Assembly (NCBI GenBank): GCA_963575745.1
Contig: CAUYUJ010006535.1
Location: 108,920 to 172,919 of the forward strand
From: Prorocentrum cordatum
Taxonomy: Eukaryota > Sar > Dinophyceae > Prorocentrales > Prorocentraceae
DNA length: 64,000 bases
Reading direction: 5' to 3'
The stretch's first letter is position 1, and every line of letters begins with the position of its first letter. Made by a program: the position numbers and the translations under genes. Shown here in pieces: positions 50,761 through 62,520 of the stretch. Under the pieces are notes generated by a model. The model was not told the DNA's origin. It made no database searches and was given only the letters and a program-made list of their open reading frames with translations.

Positions 50761-53700
50761 CCGCCGTGGGGACCTCTCAACACCCGTGCCAGTACGCACA
50801 CAGCAAGTCGAATTCCCTTCCCTGATGCTTTTTGAAGTCCGCGGGCGCCGAGTGGTTCAGGACAGCCAGACGCCAGTCCAGCAAGCGGTGGGGTGCACCG
50901 GGAGCGAATGGAGGCACGAAGGAGGCGAAGGAAAGCAGAGCGCGAGGGAGGAAGAGGGGGGAGCCGGCCCAGGCCATGAAAGCCGGCGCGGGGATGCCGT
51001 GGCAGGTCCTGCGGGCTGCACACCAGGCAGCGGCCCTGCAGAAGCAGGCCCCGAGCCGGGGGATCCAACCGGGGACGGCCCGAAAGGAGCGGTCGTGCAG
51101 GGAAGCAAGACCCGCCTGGCAACTCCAAGCTAGGGCGGAGCTAATGAGAAGCAAGAGCAGACGTGGGCCCGAGAACGGCAGCAGCGGACCACCAAGGCTT
51201 GCAACGGCATTCGGGGAGAGACCAGCAGCACCCGAGGAGCGGCTGATAACGACCAGGCGAATGACCAAAGACGCCTGGGGCTGTGGAGGCACGCGTGGTG
51301 GGGCACAGGCGCCGGAGGCACGACGACCGCGCGGAAAGGGCCGTGGACAACATGAGCACGACTTGGCAGGTGACTGCGTGGAGCAACGACGAAGCCGAGT
51401 CCACGAGGAGTGCCAGCGCCGGGCTAGGCCAGGGCGGGGGCAGCCAGGAGGCTGCGGCCAAGGAGCTGGCTGGCCGCCGAGGCCAGAAGGCGCCGGCGAA
51501 GAAGGGTGGGGGGCGGCAGGGGTAGGCAGAAAGTACAGACACGCGGGCGAAAGGCCCGGACACTGTGTAAGGGAAGTGGGTAACCGAGTGACGGGCAGCT
51601 GGCCCGTGCTTCTACCGCTACGTTGAACGCGAGCAGTACCTGTCGCTCGATCAGAGCTCGGTGCACCGTGCTCCAGCTCCCGCCCCACCCCACGACCTGC
51701 ACCGTCGGCCCAGCTGGGTGCGCCACTGTCGTGGTCAGTGGAGCCGTGGGGAGAGCGGCGCAGGTCCCGAACCAGGTGCGAAGCGGACGTCCAGGGTCAC
51801 CGGGCCCAAGCCAGGGGCCCGCGCAGCCGTCCGCGTCGGTGCCGCGGCAGCACGACGCTTTCCCTATCGGCCCACGTTGCCACGTCGAGCTTTGCGGCCG
51901 CAAGCCCGTAGAGGAATGCCGAGCACTGGACGTGCGACCGTCTCCCAGGGTCGAACGAGACGCGCCCTCCTCCCTCGTCCTGTGCCGCGCAGAGGCCGCG
52001 CCACCCACTAGTGAAGATGGCCCGCTTCGCGCTGGAACCGCTGGACGCAGTCGCGAGGCATCTCGCCGCTAAGGGGCCCCCACCGATCCAGCTCACGACG
52101 TTCATAGCCGGGGCTATCTCGCGGCCACCACACCCTCAGACATGCGAGGCACTGATTTTGTTCAATACGGGGTCCCTGGAAGTCCCGACCCTTTCCCCGG
52201 GACCAGCCGGCGAGGGCCCCCCCGAGGCCGAAATTGGCCCAAAACCTCCCGTCCTGATTTTTGTAACGACGCGATCATGTCTGGGCCCCTCTCTGCGTGC
52301 CCAAAGCGTTCGCGCTGTCGCGGGCCGCAACTCCCGCACTCGCGGCGGCAGCAATCACTTCAAGGGGCGAGGCAGGGACGCTGTCCGACAATAGGCAGGG
52401 GCTGTAGTTGCACACTGGGCCAGCCTGCCAGGCGCGGTCTCCAGGGCCGTCGGTGGCACCCACGGTCGCAACCTCCTGCGCGGCGACGGGCGGAACGCGG
52501 GTGGCGCCGGGGAGGTCTTCAGGCAGGGCGCACGCGTCAAGCCAACCCTCGGCTTCGCTGCCCTCGCCCACCCAGCGAGGGCGCCGAGCGAGACGGCGGG
52601 GGCCGAGCCGCCAGCCGCCATCGAGGCCGGGCTCCAGGGGAGGGACGATTGCCAGCCGTGGGCCCCCAGGCTGCTGCGGGCCCCAGCGGGTGGAGGGCCA
52701 GGCCGGGAAGCGGGGAGGACATCGGTGGCGGGGCGGGGGCCTCGGTCGTTGCTGGCGCCCCGGTCGGCATCCCACGCCAGGGCCCCCTCCCCAGGGGGGG
52801 CGCCGGGGAATGACGAGCGTCGGCATCCGAGGCTGCGTTTCGGTACATCGCCAGGCCGCGCTCAAAAGGCGGGCGGCGCCCGGGGCAGCACGGGCGCGGA
52901 CGAGGCCAGAGGCGCCGCGGGCGCGCCGTCGGAGCCCGGGGCGGCGCGGACGCGGCTGGGAGCAGGCGGGTCAGGCGCACCGCGCGCGGCCTCCCCAGCG
53001 GGGGCCCCGTCGGAGGGGGCCCCATCGTCGCCGCAAAAGGGCGCGCAGTATCGCCCCTTCACCACCAGTCTGCGGACAGCGGCTGCGTCGGCTCCCTGGG
53101 AGGAGGGCGCGGTTGCAGCGTCTGGCCCCGCACCGTCATCGCCGCAACCCCCGTCCTTTGTCTGGGGGGCGCCCGCGGACCAGGGGGCCGCTCGGCCATG
53201 CACGCAACACCCCCGATGGGCTCGCGACGCGCAGCGCACAGAGGGGGACATGCGGATGGCCGCTCAAATGGGCCACGTCGTCTCACGGCAGGCTGGGGGC
53301 GCCTGTCGTTCAGAGACCCGAAGCAGAAGCAGCTTGCCGCCTCGCGGAGCGCGCGGTCCGCCAATTCCACGCACGCGACGAGGTCGGAACCAGAAGTGTC
53401 TGGGTTCTGCGGCAGGCCAGGGCGAGAGGTATCGAGAACTGAGGCAGGAGCAGAGGCTGCGTCTTCAGGGCCAGAGGCGGGCCTGGCAGCGTGTCTGTCC
53501 CAGGGCAGTCCGTGTTCGGGCGCGCCTCGTCTCCTGCCCCGGGGATGCCGCCCCAGTCGCCCCAGCCCTCGCCTTGCCCAGGGCCCCGCTGCTGCCCCCC
53601 CCGAGTCGGCTTCAGGAGGGTGGCCGACGCCCCCCGTGTCCTGCACAAGGGTCGCTTCCCCGACGGCGTCGTGATCCTGCACTGGGGTCGCCCAGTCGTC

Positions 53701-54990
53701 GGCTGAGCTGCTGGAGCGGCCACAGGCCGAAGCATCAGCGGAATGAGGCACGCGCGAGTCAACGACACTGGGGCGCCGCTCGGCCGAAGTCAGCGGTTGG
53801 ATGGGACGAGCGCATGACCACACCCGGGCGGCCTCAAGCCGAGGCATTTGGGGAACGAGGCACGCGCAGGCCCACAGCACTGGGGCAGAGAACGGTCGAA
53901 GAAGCGGTAGCACGAGACACGCGCATGTCACCGTGACTGGGTCGGTTGAGGGTCGTGGCCCCCGAGGGTTGCCCCCACACACACAGACACACACACACAC
54001 ACACAGACACGCACAGCTGGCGGCTCCTATGGGAACACTCGGCAGCACGATAGCCCCCCACCTGCCAACGAACACGCGCCCCCTCACACACGCACACCCA
54101 CACACGCATGCACGCACACCGACACGAAGACACACCGCCACACCACACGCGCACGCACGTACACTGTTTGAGCGGCTTCCAGCGCGAGGGGTCGAAAACC
54201 CCTACTACCCGTGCCCGCGGCGGGAGGGTACAAAACCTTCTCCCGCAGGGTACGAGACCCCCGCCAATAGAAGCAGTACCAGACTGCTCACCAACACAGA
54301 TGGCGACCCGGAGGCGACGGACGGTCCGCTGGGCACCGAGATCGGGACACAGAATCCCCGTTCTCTTGTATCCAGGTGTTCGCGAACATACACACCCGCA
54401 TAGCTGCGCACCCCGAACGGAGGCAGGCTTCCACCATCGGACCAGCAGAAGCCGCACAGCGAGCACCGCACGAATCGCCGCTGGCGCGCGGTGGTCAGAC
54501 ACGGACCCGCGCTCACGCCGAGGCGGTGCCACAGGCTTAGAGATGACGACCTCGGAAGGTCGCCACAACTGCCCCACGGCCCGCACCAAGGCACGCGCTA
54601 CCCCTCCACCACAGGTCGATTTTAGCCCAGACGTTGTGCGTCCACAGGAAAGATCAGCAGGGCTCACTCCAGGGCACAGACACAGTTCCCATTCGAAAGA
54701 TGTCACGCTGAAAGGGGGCACAGGACTGGGCGGGCCGGGCGGCCTGGGTAGCCTTCGGCGGCCTGTGGACACTCCGGACGGCGGACCACACCTCCCCAGC
54801 GCCGCGGCCCCAGGAGCAGGGCGTGGGTGGGTGAGGAGCGCAGCCGGCCCGAGTGGGCACATGCAATTTTTGTTTGGAGCCCAAGCGCACACCACAGAAC
54901 ACACCAACGAATACGTACACTCCAACGCACCCCCCTCCCATCGCCCCTCTCTCTTGTTGACACCCCGTCCTTATAGCGAAATACTCCTCG
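50761..54990. other. GC-rich region without recognised gene
   Basis: Long open frames occur in several phases on both strands, but none shows a domain, and base composition alone predicts such frames. A (CA)n tract lies at 53980-54010, with degenerate CACA repeats to 54160. Later exons of the light-harvesting gene on the minus strand should lie here or further left; I searched the minus-strand translations for the next conserved segments and did not find them. Confidence 0.4.
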
Positions 54991-55004
54991 ATGCTCCCGC
55001 CCAC

Positions 55005-55440
55005 CTGTGGCCAACATGCTCACGCGGCCATGCCCCAGCTCTGCCCGGCGCCTCCTTGCGAAGTTCTCCGTGAAACCATCGCCCAAGAACCTGGCAGGGT
55101 TCCAGACGTCCGCACGTTCGCCAGCGTGGCGGGCCCAGCTGCCCGAGGCGGATCCCGCCTTGCTGTCCGCCGCCGCCGCCGCGGCCGCCAGGGACGAGGA
55201 CGACTGGCAAGCCGCGGCGGCGCCGGCCACCACGCCATCCGCCGCCGCCGCCGGCGAAGCGCCAGCGGCGGCCGCGGCAGAGGCGGCGGCAGCGGCGGCG
55301 GCGGCGGCCGAGGTGCCTGCTAGCAGGGCCAGCAGGCCGGCGGCCAGCAGGCCGGCGTCCGCCCGCCAGCAGGGCAGCACAGCAGCGGCCTCCACACCAG
55401 CGGCGGCGAGCCTGCCAGCGGCGCCACCGTTGGCAGACAT
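55005..55440 (-). CDS. light-harvesting chlorophyll a/c-binding protein, first exon
   Basis: The minus-strand ATG at 55440 is the first ATG after the spliced-leader relict and opens MSANGGAAGRLAAAGVEAAA, then a long Ala-rich leader with a hydrophobic core (LLAAGLLALLAG), as expected for import into a dinoflagellate plastid. The mature part reads DVWNPARFLGDGFTENFARR and RRAELGHGRVSMLAT. This matches the first membrane helix of the LHC family: WDP..F..DG..E.F.RRR, then E-L-x-H-G-R, whose Glu and Arg form the helix-crossing ion pair and whose Glu/His bind chlorophyll. The exon ends ACAG|GTGGGC (phase 1), just where the family has T-(M/V)-G-Y. Remaining helices were not found. It is either a complete gene with distant exons or a truncated copy. 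Confidence 0.8.
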
Positions 55441-55551
55441 GCCGAGGAGGCGGCCGCGGCCGCGGCTCGTGCCCCGGCCGCGCCGCCCAGGCCGCTCCGT
55501 GCAACCTCGAGGCCTGACCCCCAAAGGGAGGAGGCCACCCCCAGGAGATGG

Positions 55552-55585
55552 CTCGAGCCAAGGCTCGAGCCAAAATGGCTACGGA
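55552..55585 (-). other. spliced-leader relict (one full, one shortened)
   Basis: Read on the minus strand, 55585-55564 is T-CCGTAGCCATTTTGGCTC-GAG, which differs from the dinoflagellate spliced leader (D-CCGTAGCCATTTTGGCTC-AAG) at one base. It is followed directly by a shorter relict CCTTGGCTCGAG (55563-55552). Spliced leaders are added to mRNA in trans, so finding one in genomic DNA upstream of a coding exon indicates that a processed mRNA was copied back into the genome, here at least twice. Confidence 0.85.
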
Positions 55586-55829
55586 CCCCACCCTGACACA
55601 CGGACGGCGGAGGTAAGCCCCTCCACCGAGGAACCGGAGATGCGGGCACACGCTGCTGTCCTACACAGACGTCCACTAAGGCCAGAGGGACTCGTTCATT
55701 CGATTGTCTGCACCACCATTTCCCAGACATCCTGTAGTGTTGTGTCCTCGTTTTGAAGGGACAGCGCCCGGCGTCATTCCAACTTCCTCATCCCCCTCAT
55801 CCCTCATCCCAGCCCTGCCTCTGCCGTCC

Positions 55830-56404
55830 GCATGTCAATGTCGGCACACCCTTCACACGCTGTGTGGCCCCATAAGAGCCCCCCACCGAAGGTCCAGTGG
55901 CAAAGTTCGCATGCGGTTCCCCGCCCGTTTCGACACACCCTTCACGCATTTTGTGGCACCAAAGGGAACTCCACCGAAAGCCCTGGTGGCAAAATTTGCA
56001 TTCGATTCCCTGCCAATTTCGGCACACCCCTCACACACTTAGTGGCCCCATGGGCAGCTCCACCCAGGGCCACACTGGCAACATTCGCATTCGGTTCCCC
56101 GCCAATTTCGACACGCCCCTCACACGTCTCGTGGCCCCAGTGGGAGCTCCACCGACGGCACCTGTGGCAGGGTTCGCATGCGGCTCCCCGCGTATTTCGA
56201 CACACCCATCACACGCCCCGTGGCACCATAGAGTTTTCCATCCAAGGCCCCAGTGGCAAAGTCCGCTTGACACCACTGCGCACATTTCGGCACCCCTCAC
56301 GCGCCTCGTGGCCCCATACGGAGCTCCACCGAAGGCCGCACTGGCAAGATTCACATTTGGTTCCCCGCCCATGTCGGCAATGCCGGAACCCCTCACACGT
56401 TTCG
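55830..56404 (+). repeat. ~90-bp satellite, array 3
   Basis: About six and a half units of 88-91 bp with the landmarks TTTCGACACACCC, CGTGGCCCCA, GAGCTCCACCGAAGGC and GGCAAAGTTCGCATGCGG. The last unit is interrupted by the fold-back element that follows. Confidence 0.92.
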
Positions 56405-57937
56405 AGAGATTTGAAAGAGCGTGTTCTACCGCTGCTGGCGGAAAACCGGGGGGGGTCACTGGGGATTCCCAACCCGTCCCCCCCCTCGAAAACCAGGGGG
56501 GGGTCACTACCGGTTCGACCCCCCCCCCCCTCGAAAACCGGGGGGGGGTCACTACCGGTTCGACCCCCCCCCGATCGCCGCCGGCAAACGATTCCCGCTC
56601 CTCGGGACAGTTGGACAACGGTGGGGATGCTCGGATAGTGGTGGGAAGGGTGGTGGTGGTGGGACAGTGGTGCGGACAGTGGTGGGGACGGTGGTGGTGG
56701 GGACAGTGGTGAGGGGACAGCTGCGGGACAGTGGTGGGGACAGTGGGACACTGGTTGGGACGGTAGTGGTGGGGCCAATGGTGAAGGCGGTGGTGAGGAC
56801 AGTGGTGGGACAGTAGTACAGTGGGGAAAGTGGTGGGGACAGTGGGGACAGTGGGACAGTGATGGGGACAGTGGGGACGGTGGGACAGCACAGTGGGACA
56901 GCGGCGGGGACAGTGGGACAGTGGTGGGTACAGTGGGGACAGTGGGACAGTGGTGGGGACCGTGGGGAAAGTGGGGAGAGTGGGACCGTGGTGGGACAAT
57001 GGTGGGGAGAGTGGGGACAGTGAGACACTGGTGGGGGCACTGGTGGGGACAGCGGGGACAATGGTGGGAACAGTGGGGACAGTGGTGGGGACGGTGGTGG
57101 TGGGGACAGTGGTGTGGGGACAGTGGGAATGTGGTGGAAACAGTGGGACAGTGGAGGGTACAGTGGTGGTGGGGACAGTGGTGAGGGCGGTGGCGAGGAC
57201 GGCGGTGGGACAATGGGACAGAGGTACAGTGGGGACAGTGGCGGGGATAGTGGGGACAGTGGTGGGAACAATGGGACAGCTCAGTGCGAGAGCGGCGGGG
57301 ACAGGGGGACAGTGGGACAGTGGGGACAGTGGGACAGTGGTTGGGACCGTAGGGAGTGGGACAGTGGGATAGTTGGGACAGTGGGACAGTGGGGACAGTG
57401 GGACAGTAGGACAGTGGGGAGAGTGGAACCGCGGTGGGAACAGTGGCGGGGACAGCGGGGACAGTGCGACAGTGGTGGGGGCATTGGTGGGGACAGTGGG
57501 GACGGTGGTGGGAACAGCGGGGACAGTGGTGGTGAGGACAGTGGTGCTGGGGACACCAGTGGGGGACGTGGTGCGGACGGTGGTAAGAACCCGGGAGTCG
57601 TTTGCTGGCGGTGAGCGCGGGGGGAGGGGGGGAGGGGTTCGAACCGGTAGTGACCCCCCCCCCTTTTCATGATGGACTTGGGGGGGGTTCAAACCAGTAG
57701 TGACCCCACCCGGTTTTCGAGGGGGGGGAGAGGTTCGAATTGGTAGTGACCCTCCCCCGGTTTTCGGGGGGGGAGGGGTTCGAACCGGTAGTGACCCCCC
57801 TCTGGTTTTCTTGGGGGGGGGGTCGAACCGGTAGTGGCCCCACCCGGTTTTCCAGAGGGGGGTGTTCGAACCGGTAGTGACCCCCCCCGTTTCCCGGAGA
57901 GCGGCGGTGGATCACGCTCTCTCAGATTTCCACCGAA
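56405..57937. mobile_element. fold-back-like element with minisatellite core
   Basis: The left arm (56405-56605) and right arm (57585-57937) are inverted copies. From the outside in, each has GAAAGAGCGTG/CACGCTCTCTC, a G-run with a repeated GTCACTACCGGTTCGA block (two to three copies left, five right), and a segment around GGCAAACGATTCCCG/CGGGAGTCGTTTGCTGGC. Between them is about 1 kb of GTGGGGACAGTGGGACAG-type minisatellite. The element sits inside a ~90-bp satellite unit, between CACACGTTTCG and TCCACCGAAGG. Long inverted arms with internal repeats are typical of fold-back elements; no target duplication was seen. Confidence 0.75.
56610..57585. repeat. GTGGGGACAGTGG minisatellite (core of fold-back element)
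   Basis: Irregular 8-18 bp repeats of GTGGGGACA and GTGGGACA over almost 1 kb. Strongly strand-asymmetric (G-rich plus strand). Open frames in it are repeat artefacts. Confidence 0.95.
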
Positions 57938-59075
57938 GGCACCAGTGGCAGGGTTCACATGCGGTTTTATCCCCATGTCGGCACATCCCTCACACGCTTC
58001 GTGGCCCAACTGGGAGCTTCTCCGAGGGCCCCAGCGGCAGGGTTCACGTGCGGCCCCTCACACGGTTCGTGGCCCCATAGAGAGCTCCACCGAAGGCCAC
58101 ACCAGTAAAAATTCGCCTTCGGTTCCCGCCCGTTTCGGCACACCCCTCACACGCTTCGTAGCCTCATAGGGAGCTCCACCGAAGGCCACAGTGGCAAAGT
58201 TTGCAGTCGGCTCCTCGCCCATTGCGAGACGCCCCCCACACGTCTCGTGGCCCATAGGGGGGCGCCATCGAAGGCCACAGTGGCAAAGTTCGTATGCGGT
58301 TCCCCGCCCATGTCGACACACCACTCACACGCTTCGTGGCACCATAGGGAGTCCCATCCAAGGCCACGGCGGCAAAGTTCGCATGCGGCTCCCCGCCCAT
58401 ATCAGCAGACCCCTCACGCGCTTCGTGGCCCAAGAGGGAGCTCCACCGAAGGGACCAGTGGCAGGGGTCGCATGCGGTTCCCCGCCAATTTCGGCACACC
58501 CTGGACACGCTTCGTGGCCCAAAAAAAGCTCAACTGGAGGCACCAGTGGAAAGGTTCGCATGCGGTTCCCCGCCAATTTCGGCACACCCCTCACACGCTT
58601 CGTAGCCCCGTAGGGAGTTCACCGAAGGCACCACTGGCAGGGTTCGCATTCGGTTCCCCACCCATGTCGGCACACCACCCACACGCGTCGTGACCCCACA
58701 GGGGATTCCACCGAATGCCTCCGCGGCGCAGGTCGCATGCGCCCCCCCGGCCCAGATCGGGGCATCAGTCATGCTTCGTGGCCCCATCGGGAATTCCACC
58801 GAGTTCTACCGCGGCGCAGCTCGCATGCGTCCCCCCGACCCATATTGGCACTTGTAACACACTTCGTGACCCCAGAGGGATCTCGACCGAAGGCCTCAGC
58901 GGCTGCGGTCGCATGGCACCGCCGCACCCGTTCCGGCGCACATCTCACACGCTTCGTGGCCCAGTAGGGAGCTCCACCGAAGGCCCCAGTGGCAAACTCC
59001 GCTTAGCACCCCCGCGCCCACTTCAGCACACCCCATCACGCGCTTCGTGGCCCCAGAAGGAGATCCACCGAACAC
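57938..59075 (+). repeat. ~90-bp satellite, array 4
   Basis: About twelve to thirteen units, 85-92 bp, in the same orientation as array 3 and with the same landmarks. Units diverge toward the right end, where GAGATCTCGACCGAAGGCC-like and CCCCAGAAGGAGATCCACCG variants occur. One unit near 58040 is shortened. Confidence 0.92.
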
Positions 59076-59079
59076 GGTA

Positions 59080-61470
59080 CCCACAACGCGGCACCCACAA
59101 CGCGACACCCACAATTGCATATGGTTGGGTCTTTTTCGCTTGGGTACTATATTTCCGCTTCCAGTCTCCCTTCTTTGCACATCATTCTAAACCTCCATCT
59201 GCCTCCCCTCCTGCACGCCGACCAGCCTGCCGCCACAGAACGCCAGCCATCTCCACGTACCCCCCCACTGCTGCGCCTGCGATTTCCGGCCGCCCGCGCA
59301 CATCATTAGCGGAGGGAGTGGCACAGATGGGTACGGGGGAGGAGAAGATCTGACATCGACACGATGGTGAGCCCGCCGAGCCACCAAAATTGAATTCGTC
59401 TGCGTCTGCACGCCGCCGCCCCAGTGAATAGCATTTACGTACTCCCGCTCGGTAGCATGCCTCGGATAAGGTTATGACTTCTGCATGATACCCCACTTAA
59501 GCCAAACACTGCGTAAGTACAATTGCCTTTTTTGACGCCGTGAACCTACCGCTCCAGCCCAGGAGCAGTAGTACCCACACCTGGCATCGTCCTGTTGCTT
59601 GGCCATTGTTTCGCACTTCAGCAGGGGACATCCCCACAGAGGGATGTCCCATTGCGAAGCGCCGAAACTAAACATTCACATCTACGCAAATGAACACGTT
59701 GCTGCCCTGAGTGCCGCACTTTAGTTTGGTCACCTTCCATCCTTCGGTGTCCTCCCCATGACCCCGATTCTCTGGGCATGTGCGTTTTCCCTTCCCACGT
59801 GAATTACACCCTCAATGTAAGTGGCGCCCATGCGGGCGAATGACTGTTTTACAGTCGGCTCTGGTTAGTAGGTCGACCCTGCCAAATCGAGGGTACCCTT
59901 GCGTCCTGTTTGTTGCGACCAATGCATTCTGCATTCCTATGGCAAGGTGGCCCTCGGAAGGGTTTTGTGTCCTCTCGCGTGTCCTCTCCAATCAAGTCCG
60001 ACCGTATGTGATATCATCGTCTTCTTGATACTAAACCTAGTGTGATGCTACATGCCCTTATGCGTGGATGTAGTAAGGCCTTGTCGCCGAAGCCAGAGTC
60101 ACTTTTCAGACGCATCACATATACGTAACAGTTGTACAGTTCATGTCCGCGTAACGTGCGCGGAAAAGCAGAGCAACAGCGGCAATGGGAGCAAGAGCAG
60201 CCGCAAGAGAGAGGAGCGGGGGAGGTGGATTGCGACTACCGGAAAGCATTAAAATTAGAAATACGGCGACGTATTATGGCTTGCCATTGAAGAGTCTACA
60301 CGCTTGCGAGAGAGAGAGAGAGAGACATGGCAGCATATTTCTTCAGCAGTCACGACTTCCCCCCGCGCGATCCGCATTGATTTCCCCAATCTGGTAACAC
60401 ACATAGATGTATGTGTGTGCGCCTTTATTTCGGACGCGCCATCGCAATCTTTACGCGTGAGCGACTTTTAACGGGCGGGTTGTCCGCGTGAGGTCGCGCG
60501 CAAGCGTATTGTTTTCCACGTGGTGTTCCGCGTTGGCGGCCTGCGCAGACGTCCTGTAAGACGGCCTCGTCCTCGTGTGCAACGCGCCCTTCGCTTCGTC
60601 GTTCGGTTCGGTTGGTCTGGTCATCTCCCACACGCGCCGTCACTCCCTCTGCCCGCGTCACTTCGTTCCGCCCCCACATGGCTGCCGCGCAGATTCAGAT
60701 TTGGCCCATGGCGTCTGCTATTCCTCCCCGCACACGCGCGCAAGGATCAACGATGCACTGGGCCCACCGGCCTGACGACAGCGATGGAACTACGGAGGAG
60801 CGCAGGGCAAGCCAGGGTCAGACCTGCGGAGCAGTAGCAAGGCAAGGCGGAGGGACAGCTCCATCCTACGCCTCCTCTTGCTTCCATCATGCCCCGCCTC
60901 ATTATTTTCCTGCTCCTCCTGCTCATCATCATCATCATCATCATTATTTTCATCCTCGTCCTGATCATTATCCTAATCCTCCCCCTGTTTTCCCTCATCC
61001 TCCTCGTGGAGGCTCGGTGGGTCCGAGCAGGCACTCACGGAGCCCATCCGCGGAAAGGTCGACCGGTTCTCGTGGAGGCTCTGGGAGCCCTTGGAAGCAC
61101 CAGGAGAGCCCGGGAAGCTACAGGTGGTTAGAGAAGTCCCAAGAGATTTCAGGAAGATCTATAGAGCCCCAGGGGGCATCGGGCGCTTCAGGAAGCCCCA
61201 GCAGGTCGCGGGAGACCCCAGGAGGAGCCAATGTTGTGGAGGATGAATAGAAAACGGTATTTCTAGAATATCGTGTTAAAGTCTTATTCTCCTTTCGCAT
61301 TATTTCTCATCCTCCTCCCCCTCCTCCTTCTCATCCTCCGTATCAACTATGGCTGAAGGTGGTTGTTTCCGTGGAAACCAAGTACACTTAGCCCGCGGTT
61401 TGCATCCATATTTCAGTGAGTTCCTGGTGGAGGAAGTGCCACCTCCTGCTGACGGTGGGGTGGGTAAACG
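59080..61470. other. no recognised gene; single-copy-like sequence
   Basis: Lower GC than the surroundings, with stops in all frames to about 60500. A plus-strand frame at 60612-61250 is open for 212 codons and has a His tract from a CAT microsatellite (60922-60955) and a Ser/Pro/Gly-rich end. It has no recognised domain and is not called as a gene. A (GA)n tract lies at 60307-60325. Confidence 0.45.
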
Positions 61471-61479
61471 GTGGAGTAC

Positions 61480-62520
61480 GCCCTTCCTGCCAGACGATCT
61501 GCTCCGCGGCTAAAGGGAAAGCGGTCTCGCAGCGAAGGTGTTCCTGCGCCTCGAGCCAAGAAGAAGCTCAAGGGTCGGCGCCGTGATGCTGATACTCCTC
61601 GTGCGTTTGCTGATCAGCAACCTGGTGAAGGTGAGCGCCCCACACGTGAACCTGTTGGTGCCCGCAGTGCTGGTCCTAGCGATCCTCGCCATGGTGCTCG
61701 CCCTGTAGAGGAGGGCGATGGCATGTCCGACGACAATGAAGGCAACGCCGCCTACATCGGCCAGATTGCACGTACGCAAGCCATCGAGCAGTTCAAGTCC
61801 ACCTGCCACTCCCCCCATCGAGGACCTCTCGTCCGTCGTCTCAACCACGGCGGAGGACAAAGTCGCCAGCCTTGCCGTCGCCGTGGGCAAACAATACGCG
61901 GAGCAGCGCTATTGGTGTTGTTGTGCGTGATATTCCCCGTGTGGCTGAGGATGCGGCCAGAAAGTTTTGCGCTCGCAAGGTTGACAGGCTCCGTCGGCAA
62001 ATTCAAGAGCAGATCGGCGCTCACCAAGTTCGACTACGAGGAGCTGAAAGCAGACTGGACGAACACGACACGGCCCTCGCTCACATCCGTGAGGGAATCG
62101 AGCAACTGGGCGAAGCTCTTGCCTTGGCTAATGCACGGCCCATGCCCGTCATGAATTCGTTTGGCTTCGAGCGCGAAATTGATCACACCCTCATTAAGGC
62201 TTGCACGTCCAGCCGAGCGATCATCGATCATGCCGAGCAGTACCTCACAAACTGAAACAACGCAGTTGGAGTGCAGGTCGGTGGTTTCGACAGTGAATAT
62301 ACTGAACAAGTCCCTCGCAACTTCTTCAGTAAGTTTAGCGGCGCCGCGGGGCCAGCGGCGAGCAGAGTTATCAAAGCCTTGTCGCTCAACGTCTCGGACC
62401 AGGGCATTGGAAACGCGCCCAAGCAGAGGCGGTAGACGGATCGCCGCGCGACCTCCACATCGGCGCCGACAGGAAGCCCAAACAAACCAAGGCGAAAGAG
62501 CAAGGCGAAAAGCAGAGATA
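61480..62520 (+). pseudogene. degraded LINE ORF1-like protein
   Basis: Plus-strand coding runs through three frames. A Lys/Arg-rich start (from about 61480) shifts near 61790 and again near 61900 into RDIPRVAEDAARKFCARK and a coiled-coil of about 55 residues (…LRRQIQEQIGAH…SRLDEHDTALAHI…IEQLGEALALA). After a stop at 62253-62255 another frame reads EQVPRNFFSKFSGAAGPAAS and then LHIGADRKPKQTKAKE. Basic region, coiled coil and a small RNA-binding-like fold in this order are usual for ORF1 proteins of non-LTR retrotransposons. At least three frameshifts or stops make it a pseudogene. Confidence 0.45.

Noticed and set aside
52408-53936. Overlapping GC-rich frames of 340-400 codons
   Set aside because: Overlapping frames are open on both strands as expected from composition; no domain or bias toward one frame could be seen.
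55007-55756. Ala-rich plus-strand frame of 249 codons
   Set aside because: It is the antisense of the light-harvesting exon; the minus strand has the conserved motifs and the spliced-leader relict.
56610-57585. G-rich minisatellite as a G-quadruplex regulatory region or replication origin
   Set aside because: Plausible chemistry but no supporting sequence signal beyond composition; treated as the core of a fold-back element.
60612-61250. His/Pro/Ser-rich frame of 212 codons as a gene
   Set aside because: No start context, domain or splice evidence, and the His tract is a CAT microsatellite.
61218-61290. LTR-like start (TGTTGTGGAGGATGA) suggesting a Copia element
   Set aside because: No matching second LTR, primer-binding site or polyprotein was found nearby.
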